A DNA stretch of 64,000 bases from Thermogemmatispora carboxidivorans (GCF_000702505.1 NZ_JNIM01000001.1:4526001-4590000), one strand, 5' to 3'. Positions 1-8,751 are shown, numbered from the stretch's first letter. Made by a program: numbers and translations. The notes: generated by a model from the letters alone, not told the origin.

Positions 1-607
1 AGAGGGCTGAGACCAGAAAGGAGAGCGCATTGAGTATCGTCCCAAGGTAGGGGCCAACCAGAAAGTAGAGGCCCGCCCCCAGACTCGGACCAGCAACGAC
101 GGCAAAGGCAAAGCTGGACTGCAGAATCGAGGCCGCCCGCGGCTGGTCTTGTTCGGCAAGAATGACTTGCATGACCCCCGAGCGCGCCGGTGAGAAGAAG
201 CGGCCCAGGCTGCCAATCAGGAAAACTGCCAGATAGATGGCTGGCAGGCGCAGCGCCGGCGGTACTAACAGAGGCCAGAGGGCAATAAAGCAACGCAACA
301 GATCAGAGACGATCATGATCTGACGGCGATTCCAGCGATCGACAAAGACGCCGGCAATCGGCCCCACCAGCACATAGGGGAGATATTGGGCCGCCCAGAT
401 GCCACTGACTGAAGCCGCGTTGGGCACCAGGGAATAGGCCCAGATCTGCAAGGTCGTACTGTAAATGAAATCTCCCAGATAGGAGATGATCTGGCCGCCA
501 GTCAAGAAGAGGAAATTACGGTTGCGCAGTAGGCCCACGGGAGGAACCTCTCCCACCGACTGCGCCGCTGTCTGGGGGGAAGTAGGGTGCTGCGAATCCA
601 ATGTCAT
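1..607 (-). CDS. MFS transporter, C-terminal part off the left edge
   Basis: About 202 codons are visible. The start is the ATG whose complement lies at 605-607, preceded by an AAAGGAAG ribosome binding site. After a short polar N-terminus come alternating hydrophobic segments with the MFS loop FVDRWNRRQ between the second and third helices, then the GRFFSPARSG stretch typical of macrolide-efflux/EntS-like major facilitators. The protein should be a membrane-bound proton-coupled exporter; the substrate cannot be read. The next gene (prs) is divergent, so this is transcribed on its own or leads an operon continuing leftwards. Confidence 0.85.
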   Translation of the reverse strand, partial: MTLDSQHPTSPQTAAQSVGEVPPVGLLRNRNFLFLTGGQIISYLGDFIYSTTLQIWAYSLVPNAASVSGIWAAQYLPYVLVGPIAGVFVDRWNRRQIMIVSDLLRCFIALWPLLVPPALRLPAIYLAVFLIGSLGRFFSPARSGVMQVILAEQDQPRAASILQSSFAFAVVAGPSLGAGLYFLVGPYLGTILNALSFLVSAL

Positions 608-1366
608 GCAGAACTTCCTTTCTCTGTCGCAGTAACTGCCAATCGCATCCAGTGCATCCAGTGCAGGCGAAGTAAGGTCATGGGTCCACGCTCCAGGCCA
701 CTGTTACCACACAGGGCCGCAGAGCAAATTGACGAGCAGGCAGACCGGCAGCGAGGCCCACTCTGGCCCAAGAGCCGGCTCCGAGATGAGAGCGAGAGCC
801 TGGGAATCTGGCACCCAGTCAGGCAGCAGCGCGCAATGGCATCCCCACATCTCCCCATAGCCATGCTGGCTCAGGCTCTTTCCCGCGCGCTCCGCCCACC
901 CAGCTTTACAAACTCTGCCAGCCAGTCAACAAGCCAGCCAACTCGCCTGCAGCCGATCTTTGACGGAAGGACCGTCCCATCCCAGGCTCAGGCTCAGGGC
1001 TGCAACTGCCCCCGCTGTCCGCCTCTTTTCTTAGCCGAACAGCGGCAGCAAAGCAGCGATCATCTAGATCTGGCAGAGCCTTTTAGCTACCTATGGTTCT
1101 TAATACTCAGGCATTGATCTATTCTTATCGCTCAATATTGGCAATCATGCAAAAAGATAAAGTACAGATAGCCATGTTGTCAAGGTATTTTATAGCAAGA
1201 TCCTCAGCTCGTTGGTCTGGGAAGGATAGCTCACGATCTCTGCAATTGGGAAGAAAAAAAGAAGGCTGGCTGGTAGCTATCGAGACATGCTACAATAGAG
1301 GGGTAACCACTGCGGGGATTGCCAGCCACAGTGGTTCTCTGGCTTCTAAGAGGGGGGAGACCATTC
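608..1366. other. long divergent intergenic region (MFS / prs)
   Basis: About 760 bp with no convincing gene: the ORF fragments here have poor composition and no ribosome binding sites. The right half (about 1095-1300) is clearly more AT-rich than its surroundings, as expected for promoter DNA, and carries the prs promoter. A direct 9-base repeat (GCATCCAGT, twice) sits near 645-665 in the leader of the MFS gene. Confidence 0.5.
1288..1296 (+). promoter_or_regulatory. extended -10 promoter of prs
   Basis: TGCTACAAT is an extended -10 hexamer (TG-N-TACAAT) about 70 bp before the prs start. No good -35 is seen 17 bp upstream, consistent with an extended -10 promoter. The same nine bases precede the TPR gene at 15191. 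Confidence 0.55.
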
Positions 1367-2386
1367 ATGACAGAGAGCGCAGCGGCAGCGAGGAGGCCGA
1401 ACCGGAGCGGCCCGCCGATCGATGTAGACATCTACAGTGGCTCAGCGACCCCGGAACTGGCGCAGGCGGTGGCGCGCTGTCTGGGGCGGCCCCTGGGACG
1501 GCGGGAGCTGCACCGTTTTGCCGATGGCGAATGTCACGTGCAGATCCAGGAGAGCGTGCGCGGGAGAGACATCTACATCGTCCAATCGACCTGTCACCCG
1601 GTCAACGAGCATCTGATGGAGCTGCTCGTGATGATCGATGCCTTTCGTCGCGCCTCGGCGGCGCGCGTCACGGCGATCATTCCCTACTATGGCTACGCTC
1701 GTCAGGAGAAGAAAACCACGGGGCGCGAGCCAATTACCGCTAAGCTGGTGGCCAATCTGCTATCGACCGCCGGGGCGAATCGTGTCGTCTCCGTTGATCT
1801 GCACTCGCCGGCCATCCAGGGCTTCTTTGACATCGGCATGGATCATCTGACGGCTATTCCGCTGCTGGGCGAGTACCTGCGCCAGCACATGGATCTGAGC
1901 GATGCCGTGGTGGTGACACCGGATACTGGGCGAGTGAAGGTAGCCGACGTCTATGCCAACATGCTCAACATTCCACTGGTCGTGATGCACAAGCGGCGCG
2001 GAGGCAACCACGCCCAGGACGTTGAGGTGCGCGCCATCGTCGGCGAGGTCGGCGGCAAGCGGCCCATTATTGTCGACGACATCATCTCGACTGGGGGGAC
2101 CATTGTCACCTGTACCCAGGCGCTGCTGGAGGCCGGAGCCAAACCGGACATCACCGTGGTTGCTACTCACGCCGTTCTGACTCCACCGGCGGAGGAGCGG
2201 CTCTGCATGCCTGAGATCACGCGCGTGGTCACCACCGATACGATCCCTCTGGGCAGTAAGACCCTCGGCGGCAAGGTCGTGGTGATCTCCGTCGCCTCCT
2301 TACTGGCGGAAACAATCGAGCGCCTGCATGAGGGACGCTCGATCAGCGCCCTCTTCCGCGACTGGCGTGAGAGCTATCCTGTCTAA
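1367..2386 (+). CDS. prs: ribose-phosphate pyrophosphokinase
   Basis: Makes PRPP from ribose 5-phosphate and ATP for nucleotide, His and Trp synthesis; cytosolic. The product is 339 residues, slightly longer than the usual ~315 because of a polar N-terminal tail. The ATG at 1367 is chosen because a GAGGGGGGAG site precedes it; an in-frame start at 1319 lacks one. Visible motifs are the HRFADGE segment, the IPYYGYARQ(E)KK ATP-binding region, and the PRPP loop IVDDIISTGGT. The flexible loop reads PDTGRVKVAD, the actinobacterial form, not the enterobacterial PD(I/V)GGVVRA form. Function is near certain from these motifs. Confidence 0.95.
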   Translation: MTESAAAARRPNRSGPPIDVDIYSGSATPELAQAVARCLGRPLGRRELHRFADGECHVQIQESVRGRDIYIVQSTCHPVNEHLMELLVMIDAFRRASAARVTAIIPYYGYARQEKKTTGREPITAKLVANLLSTAGANRVVSVDLHSPAIQGFFDIGMDHLTAIPLLGEYLRQHMDLSDAVVVTPDTGRVKVADVYANMLNIPLVVMHKRRGGNHAQDVEVRAIVGEVGGKRPIIVDDIISTGGTIVTCTQALLEAGAKPDITVVATHAVLTPPAEERLCMPEITRVVTTDTIPLGSKTLGGKVVVISVASLLAETIERLHEGRSISALFRDWRESYPV

Positions 2387-2388
2387 TA

Positions 2389-2418
2389 TTGACACATCCT
2401 ATCGGGAACGCTCATAAT
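2389..2418 (+). promoter_or_regulatory. promoter of the 2486 gene
   Basis: TTGACA (2389-2394), an 18-bp spacer and CATAAT (2413-2418). It starts three bases after the prs stop codon, so the next gene can be expressed independently of prs. Confidence 0.6.
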
Positions 2419-2485
2419 ATAGAGGCATCTTATCATGGGTGCCACGGGCATACTTGCCCCAACCAGGGGCAGCAAGGAGCGTTTC

Positions 2486-3232
2486 ATGCTAACCTTTGAA
2501 GATGTGACCGGTTTCTTCCTCAAGGCGGCTGCGGAGGTCGGGCTGACGGCACATCCCGAATACTGGATCAACTCCCGCACCATGGAACGTGAATTTGCCT
2601 GCACCTGTCACATCGGAAGCTGCGAACAGGTCGAAAACTCCAGCATCTGCACCGTCTCCTTTAGCTGGGGTAGTCTGGATACCGCGCTTTCCCTCGAAGG
2701 ACCCAGAGGAGTCTGCGACTTCTTCCACGAGCCCCACGCCAATTGTCCGCACCTGCGCACGCGCGAGATTCCTGCGCTGGTGCTGGACCTCTCCTACTCG
2801 CTCTCCCTCAAAGGGACGACTTTCTCGGAAGAGCCGCTCCTCTCTCTGACCCAGATGCTCAGGCTGCGCGCCAGTGAGCACAGCAGCCGCACGATCGAGA
2901 CCCGGCCCGGCGTCACGTTGACTCTCCAGGATCATCGCCTCGCGCCAGAGTCACTGACGCTTCAGCAGCGCGTGGAGCTCCCGATCTGGCACCCAGAGGG
3001 TCTGCGCGGCCTACATGAGAGTTCTCCTTACCACTACAGCGGGGGTCATACACTCAGTCCAGGCTGGAGTCATCGCTACCACTATGGAGCGGTGGAGGAC
3101 GAGAGCGAGGCGGAGATTGTGGCCGATGACCCGCATCCCGAAGAATGGTTGCCTCGGGTCATGGTCGATGTCTGCCAGGACATTGTTCATGTGCTTGAAG
3201 CCTTGAGCGCGGTCTGCTCTCTCCCCGACTAG
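2486..3232 (+). CDS. unknown protein, Cys/His-rich in the middle
   Basis: 248 residues from the ATG at 2486, which follows an AAGGAGCG site; an in-frame ATG at 2435 lacks one. I do not recognise the family. The N-terminal half contains a cluster of cysteines and histidines (CTCHIGSC, then CDFFHEPHANCPH) that could bind a metal. No signal peptide or membrane helix is seen. It has its own promoter behind prs and ends in a hairpin shared with the convergent gene on the right. Confidence 0.75.
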   Translation: MLTFEDVTGFFLKAAAEVGLTAHPEYWINSRTMEREFACTCHIGSCEQVENSSICTVSFSWGSLDTALSLEGPRGVCDFFHEPHANCPHLRTREIPALVLDLSYSLSLKGTTFSEEPLLSLTQMLRLRASEHSSRTIETRPGVTLTLQDHRLAPESLTLQQRVELPIWHPEGLRGLHESSPYHYSGGHTLSPGWSHRYHYGAVEDESEAEIVADDPHPEEWLPRVMVDVCQDIVHVLEALSAVCSLPD

Positions 3233-3251
3233 GCCAAGGGGGAGAGCAGAC
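3212..3251. terminator. candidate bidirectional terminator hairpin
   Basis: GTCTGCTCTC (3212-3221) pairs perfectly with GAGAGCAGAC (3242-3251), and CCCC (3223-3226) with GGGG (3238-3241) after a single-base bulge. The stop codon of the upstream gene lies in the loop. There is no T-run, only a pyrimidine-rich tail, but the position between two convergent genes favours termination. Confidence 0.45.
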
Positions 3252-3426
3252 TCCCTGTCCCATCTGCCTGCCTGTCTGCTCTCGCTACCGGGATCGCCCA
3301 GGCTTCTTCTCTCTTCTTGTGAGTCGCTGTCTGCCGATCTTCTTCACCGCCAGCCTGCGAGATCGCTACTCCTTCCTTCTTTCTCTCTCTGCTATCCTGC
3401 CTGCCTTCCGCAGCAACAAGGTTCAA

Positions 3427-4752
3427 TCAATAGCGGCGCGGTGGTCGTCGGCGACGCTCCGGCGGCAGCAGGACATCGATGGCGTCGTCAACGGTGACAA
3501 TTCCTTGGAGCGCCCCCTCGTCGTTGACCACCGGCACGGCGAAGAGATTGTATTTGGCAATGATCTCGGCAACGCTGCGCGCGTCAGCTTCGGGCCGCAC
3601 TGTGACGAGGTCGCGATGCATAAGCTCCTGCAGCGTCTGCTCCGGCGAGGCGACCAGCAGGTTCCAGATGGAGACGACGCCAAGCAGGTGCGGCTCATCG
3701 CGCTCCTCATCGTCGACAACGTAGATATAGACGGTGTGGCCGTCCTGGTCCAGAATATGACGACGCAGGGCCTCCAGGGCCTCGGCGCTGCTGCGACTGC
3801 CGTTCAGGGCCAGGTAGTCAGTGGTCATCAGGCCGCCGGCGGAGTTTTCGGCGTACTCGAGTAGCTCCCGGACGTCCTCGGATTCTTCGGGCGTGAGCAG
3901 GCGCAGTAGCTCCTGAGCCCGCTCTTCGGGCAGGCGAGCCAGCAGATCGGCAACTTCGTCCGGCTCCATCTCGCGCAGGATGGCAGCGGCCCGCGTGGCT
4001 TTGAGCTTCTCCAGAATATAGGTCTGGCGCTCGGTGTCTACTTCCTGGAGAATGTCAGCGGCGGTTTCATCGTCGAGGCCCTCTAGCAAGCGCGCGCCCT
4101 GGGCCGGCGTGAGCTGGTGAATGATGTCAGCAATGTCGGCAGGGCGCAGCTCGGCCAGGGGTCCACTCGGCGGACGCCGCAGCTCCTCATGCTCCTGCCT
4201 CTCGCCCCGGCCTTCACTCCTCTCTTCTTCTTCCAGGCCCTCTTCTGGCAACGGCTCCCCTTCGCGCAGTAGCTCCAGCCGCTCCCAGGGGATGAGGTTG
4301 CCCGGCGCCTCGCGCCCCCTGGCCCCCAATAGCCAGGCAGGCATCAGGCGCCGTAGCAGGCCCCAGGTGCTGGTGTCGATCCCAACGACACGCCAGTCCG
4401 GCTCTAAGCAGACATCGTTGACGCGCACTGGGCGCCGCCTCTCTAGATCAACTGCCTGCTTGTCAAGGACTTCGTGCGCCAGGCTGATCTCGTTTTCGAC
4501 CGCGGCAGGAGGCGGGAGCTCGGGCAGGGCCATGCGCAGGACCAGCGCCTGATCGCGTACCTGGACCGCCAGCGGTGTGACTCGCCAGAGGCGCCCGTCC
4601 TGACCCTCTACCAGCAGGGCGCTGGCATAGGTGGGACCGTCAGGCTCTTCGCGCGCCTGCGCGGGGGCCACCAGCACATCGGTGAGTTTCCCTACGCGCG
4701 TCCCTTGCGCGTCCTCTACGGGTGCACCGAGTAGATGACTCAAATATAACAT
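3427..4752 (-). CDS. PRC-barrel / MgtE_N / paired-CBS regulatory protein without channel domain
   Basis: 441 residues from the ATG complementary to 4750-4752, seven bases after the pyrG stop. In order: a PRC-barrel-like segment (1-80, with GAPVEDAQGTRVGKLTDVL), a charged linker, an MgtE intracellular N domain of helical repeats (about 180-290, with LTPAQGARLLEGLDDETAADIL and LARLPEERAQELLRLL), and two CBS motifs to the C-terminus. The membrane channel of true MgtE transporters is absent, so this is probably a soluble Mg2+/nucleotide-sensing partner, not a transporter. Tight linkage behind pyrG implies co-transcription. Confidence 0.85.
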   Translation of the reverse strand: MLYLSHLLGAPVEDAQGTRVGKLTDVLVAPAQAREEPDGPTYASALLVEGQDGRLWRVTPLAVQVRDQALVLRMALPELPPPAAVENEISLAHEVLDKQAVDLERRRPVRVNDVCLEPDWRVVGIDTSTWGLLRRLMPAWLLGARGREAPGNLIPWERLELLREGEPLPEEGLEEEERSEGRGERQEHEELRRPPSGPLAELRPADIADIIHQLTPAQGARLLEGLDDETAADILQEVDTERQTYILEKLKATRAAAILREMEPDEVADLLARLPEERAQELLRLLTPEESEDVRELLEYAENSAGGLMTTDYLALNGSRSSAEALEALRRHILDQDGHTVYIYVVDDEERDEPHLLGVVSIWNLLVASPEQTLQELMHRDLVTVRPEADARSVAEIIAKYNLFAVPVVNDEGALQGIVTVDDAIDVLLPPERRRRPPRRY

Positions 4753-4759
4753 CGTGTCT

Positions 4760-6469
4760 TTATTTCGACATTTCGAGTCGCGAATCCGAAGCGACACCCT
4801 CGGGGGCGCGTATGGCGCCGACGTGAGCCACGCTCTCATCTGCCTCGGGGATGTTCGCGCTCATACCAGCGTGCCGTTTGCAGGCGGCAATGAAGTCGCG
4901 GAAGAGCGGATGAGGGCGGTTCGGACGGCTCTTAAACTCAGGATGGAACTGTGAAGCGACAAACCAGGGATGGTCGGCCAGTTCGATGATTTCGACCAGG
5001 CTGTTATCGGCGGAGCGCCCGCTGATGACCAGGCCGTGGGCCTCCATGCGCTTGCGGTACTCATTGTTGAATTCGTAGCGGTGGCGATGGCGCTCGAAGA
5101 CAATGGCCTCGCCGTAGGCTTGATAGGCCCGTGTGCCGGGGATCAGGCAACAGACCCAGTTGCCCAGGCGCATGGTGCCGCCTTTCTCCGAGATATGGCG
5201 CTGGGTCGGCATGAGGTCGATGACGGGATGAGGGGAGTGCGGATCGAACTCCGAGCTATTGGCTCCTTCGAGGCCGAGGACGTTGCGCGCGAATTCGATG
5301 ACGCTGACCTGCATCCCCAGACAGAGACCCAGATAGGGCGTGTGAGTGCGGCGCGCATAGCCGGCGGCTTTGATCTTGCCCTCGACGCCGCGGGGGCCGA
5401 AGCCACCGGGCACGACGATGCCGTGGACATCTTCCAGGGCTTCGGTATAGGCCTCGCCCATCTTCTCCAGGGCCTCCGAATTGATCCACTTGATCTGGAT
5501 ATCGACGTCATGGTACCAGCCGGCATGACGCAGCGCCTCGGCCACCGAGAGATAGGCGTCGTGCAGTTCGACGTACTTGCCCACCAGGCCGACGGTCAGG
5601 GCCGGGCGCGGCTTCTTGATGGTCTCCACCAGGGCGCGCCATTCCTCCATCCGGGGCGCATGGCCCGGCAGCGAGAGGGTCTGCACCAGGTAGTCGCCGA
5701 GGCCAGCCTCCTCCAAAATCAAGGGGATCTCATAGATGGTCTCGACGGTTAACAAGGGGACCACGGCGCGGGTTTCGACGTTGCAGAAGAGGGCAATTTT
5801 CTCGCGCAGCTCCTCGCTGACGGGATAGTCGGAGCGGCAGAGAATGACGTCAGGCTGAATACCGACGCGCAGCAGCTCTTTGACGCTGTGCTGCGTGGGC
5901 TTGGTCTTTAATTCGCGGGTCGCGCCCAGGTAGGGGAGCAAGGTTACATGCAGGTAGAGCACGTTAGCCCGCCCCACGTCCTTGCGCATCTGGCGAATGG
6001 CCTCCAAAAATGGTTCACCCTCGATATCGCCGACGGTGCCACCCACCTCGACAATGACAACATCGGCGTCCGAGCGGCGAGCTACGTTGTGGATGCGCTC
6101 CTTGATCTCATTGGTAATATGGGGAATCACCTGAATTGTGCCCCCCAGGTACTCGCCACGCCGCTCCTTGCTGATGACGGTGGCGTAGACCTGGCCGGTG
6201 GTGACGTTGTTGGCCTGGTAGGCTGGTTCATCGGTAAAGCGCTCGTAGTGGCCCAGATCAAGGTCGGTCTCCGCCCCATCATCGGTGACAAAGACCTCGC
6301 CATGCTGATAGGGGGACATGGTGCCGGGGTCGACGTTGATGTAGGGGTCGAGCTTCATGATGGAGACGGAGATGCCCCGATTCTTGAGCAGACGCCCGAT
6401 GGATGCAACGCTAATACCCTTGCCCACAGACGATGCCACACCGCCGGTCACAAAGATAAATTTTGACAT
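4760..6469 (-). CDS. pyrG: CTP synthase (glutamine-hydrolysing)
   Basis: Converts UTP, ATP and glutamine to CTP. 569 residues against the usual ~540; the extra length is a polar C-terminal tail. The synthetase domain opens with KFIFVTGGVASSVGKG and carries the Mg/UTP region GAETDLDLGHYERF. The class I amidotransferase domain has the oxyanion GGFGPRG, the nucleophile in LGLCLGMQ and the His-Glu pair in SQFHPEFKSRP. The start is preceded by GAGGAG in a leader holding CAGT/CACT repeats. The MgtE_N/CBS gene follows 7 bp after the stop. Confidence 0.97.
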   Translation of the reverse strand: MSKFIFVTGGVASSVGKGISVASIGRLLKNRGISVSIMKLDPYINVDPGTMSPYQHGEVFVTDDGAETDLDLGHYERFTDEPAYQANNVTTGQVYATVISKERRGEYLGGTIQVIPHITNEIKERIHNVARRSDADVVIVEVGGTVGDIEGEPFLEAIRQMRKDVGRANVLYLHVTLLPYLGATRELKTKPTQHSVKELLRVGIQPDVILCRSDYPVSEELREKIALFCNVETRAVVPLLTVETIYEIPLILEEAGLGDYLVQTLSLPGHAPRMEEWRALVETIKKPRPALTVGLVGKYVELHDAYLSVAEALRHAGWYHDVDIQIKWINSEALEKMGEAYTEALEDVHGIVVPGGFGPRGVEGKIKAAGYARRTHTPYLGLCLGMQVSVIEFARNVLGLEGANSSEFDPHSPHPVIDLMPTQRHISEKGGTMRLGNWVCCLIPGTRAYQAYGEAIVFERHRHRYEFNNEYRKRMEAHGLVISGRSADNSLVEIIELADHPWFVASQFHPEFKSRPNRPHPLFRDFIAACKRHAGMSANIPEADESVAHVGAIRAPEGVASDSRLEMSK

Positions 6470-6868
6470 AAGAACTCCTCCTCGTGTGGAGCCTTCTTCA
6501 CCATCGCGTATGAGACCGTCTTCATTTGCTCAGTCAGTCAGTCAGTCAGTCAGTCACTCACTCACTCACAGTCCGCCCGGCCCTGGCAAGCGCCTGCTAC
6601 CTCGCGCTGTGCCTGCCCAGGTCGATGCACGTCCCAGGCTGGCCACGCAGAGGCTAGCCTCCGGTGCCCCTCGCTGCTGATACGACGCCTGTCAGCCCGC
6701 CTCCGGACCAAACACGGCCCCGGCGAGATCAGGGAGCACCCGGCGCTACGCTCGCCCTCCCCCCACAGTAACCAGTCCACTCGCTCGCTGACCAGATGCT
6801 ACCCAGCAGGGTAGGATCGCTGCACAATGGCCTACGCTGGCAGCCAGCTCCTACGAAGACCCTTCCGG
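6470..6868. other. intergenic region upstream of pyrG
   Basis: Holds no supported gene. It contains the CAGT/CACT tandem repeat (6531-6566), a perfect 12-bp palindrome GAGGCTAGCCTC (6650-6661), and a hairpin CTACCC-AGCA-GGGTAG (6799-6814) shortly past the end of the MBL gene, which may help terminate it. No clear pyrG promoter was found. Confidence 0.5.
6531..6566. repeat. tetranucleotide repeat (CAGT)6(CACT)3
   Basis: Six exact CAGT units (6531-6554) followed by three CACT units (6555-6566), about 60 bp upstream of the pyrG start, in its probable 5' leader. Confidence 0.9.
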
Positions 6869-7546
6869 TTAGCTCAGACTGCGGCAAGAGAGGATCACGA
6901 CCTGCGTTTCCGTGGGCAGATTGCTCTGCGAGATCACGAGCTTGGGCTGGGAATTGAGCGACTCCACGCCCATCTCGCGGCAAAAGGTCACCAGCGCTTC
7001 AGGCAACGACTGCGAGCCGTCGGCTGCCAGAGGGTAGTAGTGCATGGGAATGACGATGCGCGGTACTACCTGGCTGATCACTTCAGCCGCCTGCGAGGCG
7101 TTGAGGGTGTGCTCGCCACCAATGGGCACTAAGAGGACGTCCGCATCGGCGACTTCCTCAAGCTGCTCTTCCTGGAGGGTATGGCCCAGATCGCCGAGAT
7201 GACAGACGACGATGCCATCTATGTGAATCACATAGATGGTATTGCGTCCACGTTCGCGCCCCCGCTGATTGTCATGATAAGAGGCGACACCAGTGATCAG
7301 CACGTCGCTGATCTCGTACTCGCCCGGCCCGCGCACAATACGGGGATTCCCCTGCACTGCGCGGACATAGTTGTGATTGGGATGCTCGTGACTGATGGTG
7401 ACAATCGAGGCGCTGACCTTACCCAGGCGCAGAGGCTCCTTCTGCTGCGGGGCGACTTCCGTCTGGGGAGCGAACGGGTCCGTGATGAGTGTGACTTGTT
7501 TTCCTCGCAACTGAAAACAGGAGTGGCCGAGCCAGGAAATCTCCAT
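6869..7546 (-). CDS. MBL-fold metal-dependent hydrolase (UlaG/UPF0173-like)
   Basis: 225 residues from the ATG complementary to 7544-7546. It begins MEISWLGHSCFQLRG, the usual opening of the UlaG-like/UPF0173 branch of the metallo-beta-lactamase superfamily. Metal-ligand positions are the His in TISHEHPNHN, the GPGEYEI segment, CHLGDLGH, and the distal IPMHY. The longer in-frame start at 7594 would translate through a hairpin and is rejected. Substrate unknown. The leader has a strong promoter, a palindrome just after it and a UUCG hairpin by the start. Confidence 0.85.
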   Translation of the reverse strand: MEISWLGHSCFQLRGKQVTLITDPFAPQTEVAPQQKEPLRLGKVSASIVTISHEHPNHNYVRAVQGNPRIVRGPGEYEISDVLITGVASYHDNQRGRERGRNTIYVIHIDGIVVCHLGDLGHTLQEEQLEEVADADVLLVPIGGEHTLNASQAAEVISQVVPRIVIPMHYYPLAADGSQSLPEALVTFCREMGVESLNSQPKLVISQSNLPTETQVVILSCRSLS

Positions 7547-7559
7547 GTGCAAAATGTGA

Positions 7560-7577
7560 GGACACCCGAAGGTGTCC
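7560..7577 (-). promoter_or_regulatory. UUCG-tetraloop hairpin in the MBL leader
   Basis: On the minus strand GGACACC-TTCG-GGTGTCC forms a perfect 7-bp stem closed by the exceptionally stable cUUCGg tetraloop. It ends 13 bases upstream of the start codon, followed by a short TTTT, so it could hinder ribosome loading, stabilise the mRNA 5' part, or act as a weak attenuator. Confidence 0.55.
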
Positions 7578-7686
7578 GCTCCCGCTAAATTCAAGAAGAG
7601 GGCAGCCGTCAGTCACACGCTTATGCCTGGCAGACTCCCCTCTTGTGGCCTTACTGGTCGACTGTTCGCAATGGACAACATAAGTG

Positions 7687-7712
7687 CGGGCGGGGACTGC
7701 AGTCCTCGCCCG
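7687..7712. promoter_or_regulatory. 26-bp near-perfect palindrome, candidate operator
   Basis: Thirteen-base half sites around a central CTGCAG, with one mismatch pair. It lies 6 bp downstream of the MBL -10 hexamer, in the region of transcription initiation. This is a classic position for a repressor site; it would also form a hairpin at the RNA 5' end. Confidence 0.5.
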
Positions 7713-7718
7713 GATTAC

Positions 7719-7747
7719 ATTGTACCACAGGGATAGGTCTTCTACAA
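7719..7747 (-). promoter_or_regulatory. promoter of the MBL hydrolase gene
   Basis: On the minus strand TTGTAG, 17-bp spacer, TACAAT preceded by TGG (extended -10). It directs transcription towards the MBL gene about 170 bp away. Confidence 0.6.
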
Positions 7748-7791
7748 GGGAACCTCATACCAACCGGGCTTTTTTCCTTAGTCTGGTTGCT

Positions 7792-7807
7792 CGTTCGTTC
7801 GTTCGTT
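7792..7807. repeat. tetranucleotide repeat (CGTT)4
   Basis: Four exact CGTT units in the divergent intergenic region. Confidence 0.85.
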
Positions 7808-8092
7808 GTCTGTCCGTCCACTCTCTTTCTGGACTCGTCGCCCGTCTGCCTCTGACCTTCCCACCTCAGAAGGCTGGTTTGCTTGACGGGGCCTGGGTCT
7901 GCGATTTATACTGCTGCGATAAGCGGCTCCGCTTCTCTCCACCCGCTGCCCACCCGCCAAGCCCGCAAGCCTGGCAGGCTGCTGGTGTGATCCGCTCCGT
8001 TGGGCTATGGGCGGGCGGGCGCTCACCAGGCGCGAGGAGGGAGGCAAGGCCTCTGCACTCTGGCTCGCCTGAAGCATGGATGGGATGATCGT

Positions 8093-8653
8093 ATGCGCCT
8101 GGAGGAACATGTGGCCTTTTCGACGGCAGCGGCCCTGGTAGCCCTGCCGTGGCTGAAAGAGGAGATCTGGCTGCCCTACACGGCCAGTATCTTGATTGAC
8201 GTTGATCATTATCTGGAGTTTGTGGCGGCTCGCCGGCGCCTGAGCCTGCGCGAGGCACTGCGCTATCTGCGCACACCTCATCGCCAGCGCGGCCCACTGC
8301 CTAAGCCCCTGCACCATCCGCTGACCTTGAGCGCGCTGGCAGCTCTGGCCGCGCTGACTCGCCAGCGCTGGCTGTGGTTGGTACTGGCCGGGATGCTCTT
8401 TCATGTGAGCCTGGATGCTTGCAATAATGAGCTGGTGCGCGGCATCCAGCGCCAGCTCCAAAGGGAGGCTGCCGGTCGCTGTCCCGGCTGCGCTCGCCAG
8501 GTGAGCCGGCTGGAGTTGCATGCCCGCCGCCCCCTCCGGAGCTTGCTGGCTCGCTATCAACGAGCCAATTATGTGGTCCTTTGCCCGGAGTGCCATCGCC
8601 TGGTCCACCAGCAGCGCCAGACGGCGGTCGCGATCGCTGGCGACTCCCGCTAG
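8093..8653 (+). CDS. YdjM-like metal-dependent hydrolase-type membrane protein with C-terminal zinc ribbon
   Basis: 186 residues from the ATG at 8093; an in-frame ATG at 8000 would add a poor GC-rich leader. The N-terminal part has the pattern of the YdjM/DUF457 family of small putative membrane-bound hydrolases: HVAFS, then DVDHYLEF, LHHPLT, a hydrophobic stretch, and FHVSLDACNN. Residues ~125-175 add two Cys pairs, CPGC and CPECHRLVH, resembling a zinc ribbon or the outer part of an HNH fold. The catalytic core of an HNH nuclease is not evident. The fusion is unusual and activity is unknown. Confidence 0.65.
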   Translation: MRLEEHVAFSTAAALVALPWLKEEIWLPYTASILIDVDHYLEFVAARRRLSLREALRYLRTPHRQRGPLPKPLHHPLTLSALAALAALTRQRWLWLVLAGMLFHVSLDACNNELVRGIQRQLQREAAGRCPGCARQVSRLELHARRPLRSLLARYQRANYVVLCPECHRLVHQQRQTAVAIAGDSR

Positions 8654-8742
8654 CCCTGGCCCCGGTTTGGAACCCGCCATCTGGCTCGCTCCTGCTTTGG
8701 CGTGCTGCCTCTTCTCGACGTCTCGACGAGAGGAGGCTTCTG

Positions 8743-8751
8743 TGATATAAT
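8743..8751 (+). promoter_or_regulatory. extended -10 promoter of secG
   Basis: TGATATAAT carries a consensus TATAAT with the TG extension, 54 bp before the secG start. No matching -35 is visible. Confidence 0.55.

Larger units (their letters stand above)
7547..8092. other. divergent intergenic region (MBL hydrolase / YdjM-like gene)
   Basis: Contains the MBL promoter, its downstream palindrome and its leader hairpin (listed separately), a run of six T at 7770-7775, and a CGTT tandem repeat (7792-7807). The right part to 8092 is GC-rich; I see no promoter there for the rightward gene and no supported small gene. Confidence 0.5.

Noticed and set aside
587..1117. 176-codon ORF over the MFS start and leader
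   Set aside because: Overlaps the MFS gene start antisense, rich in Gln/Arg/Ser/Pro, with no ribosome binding site.
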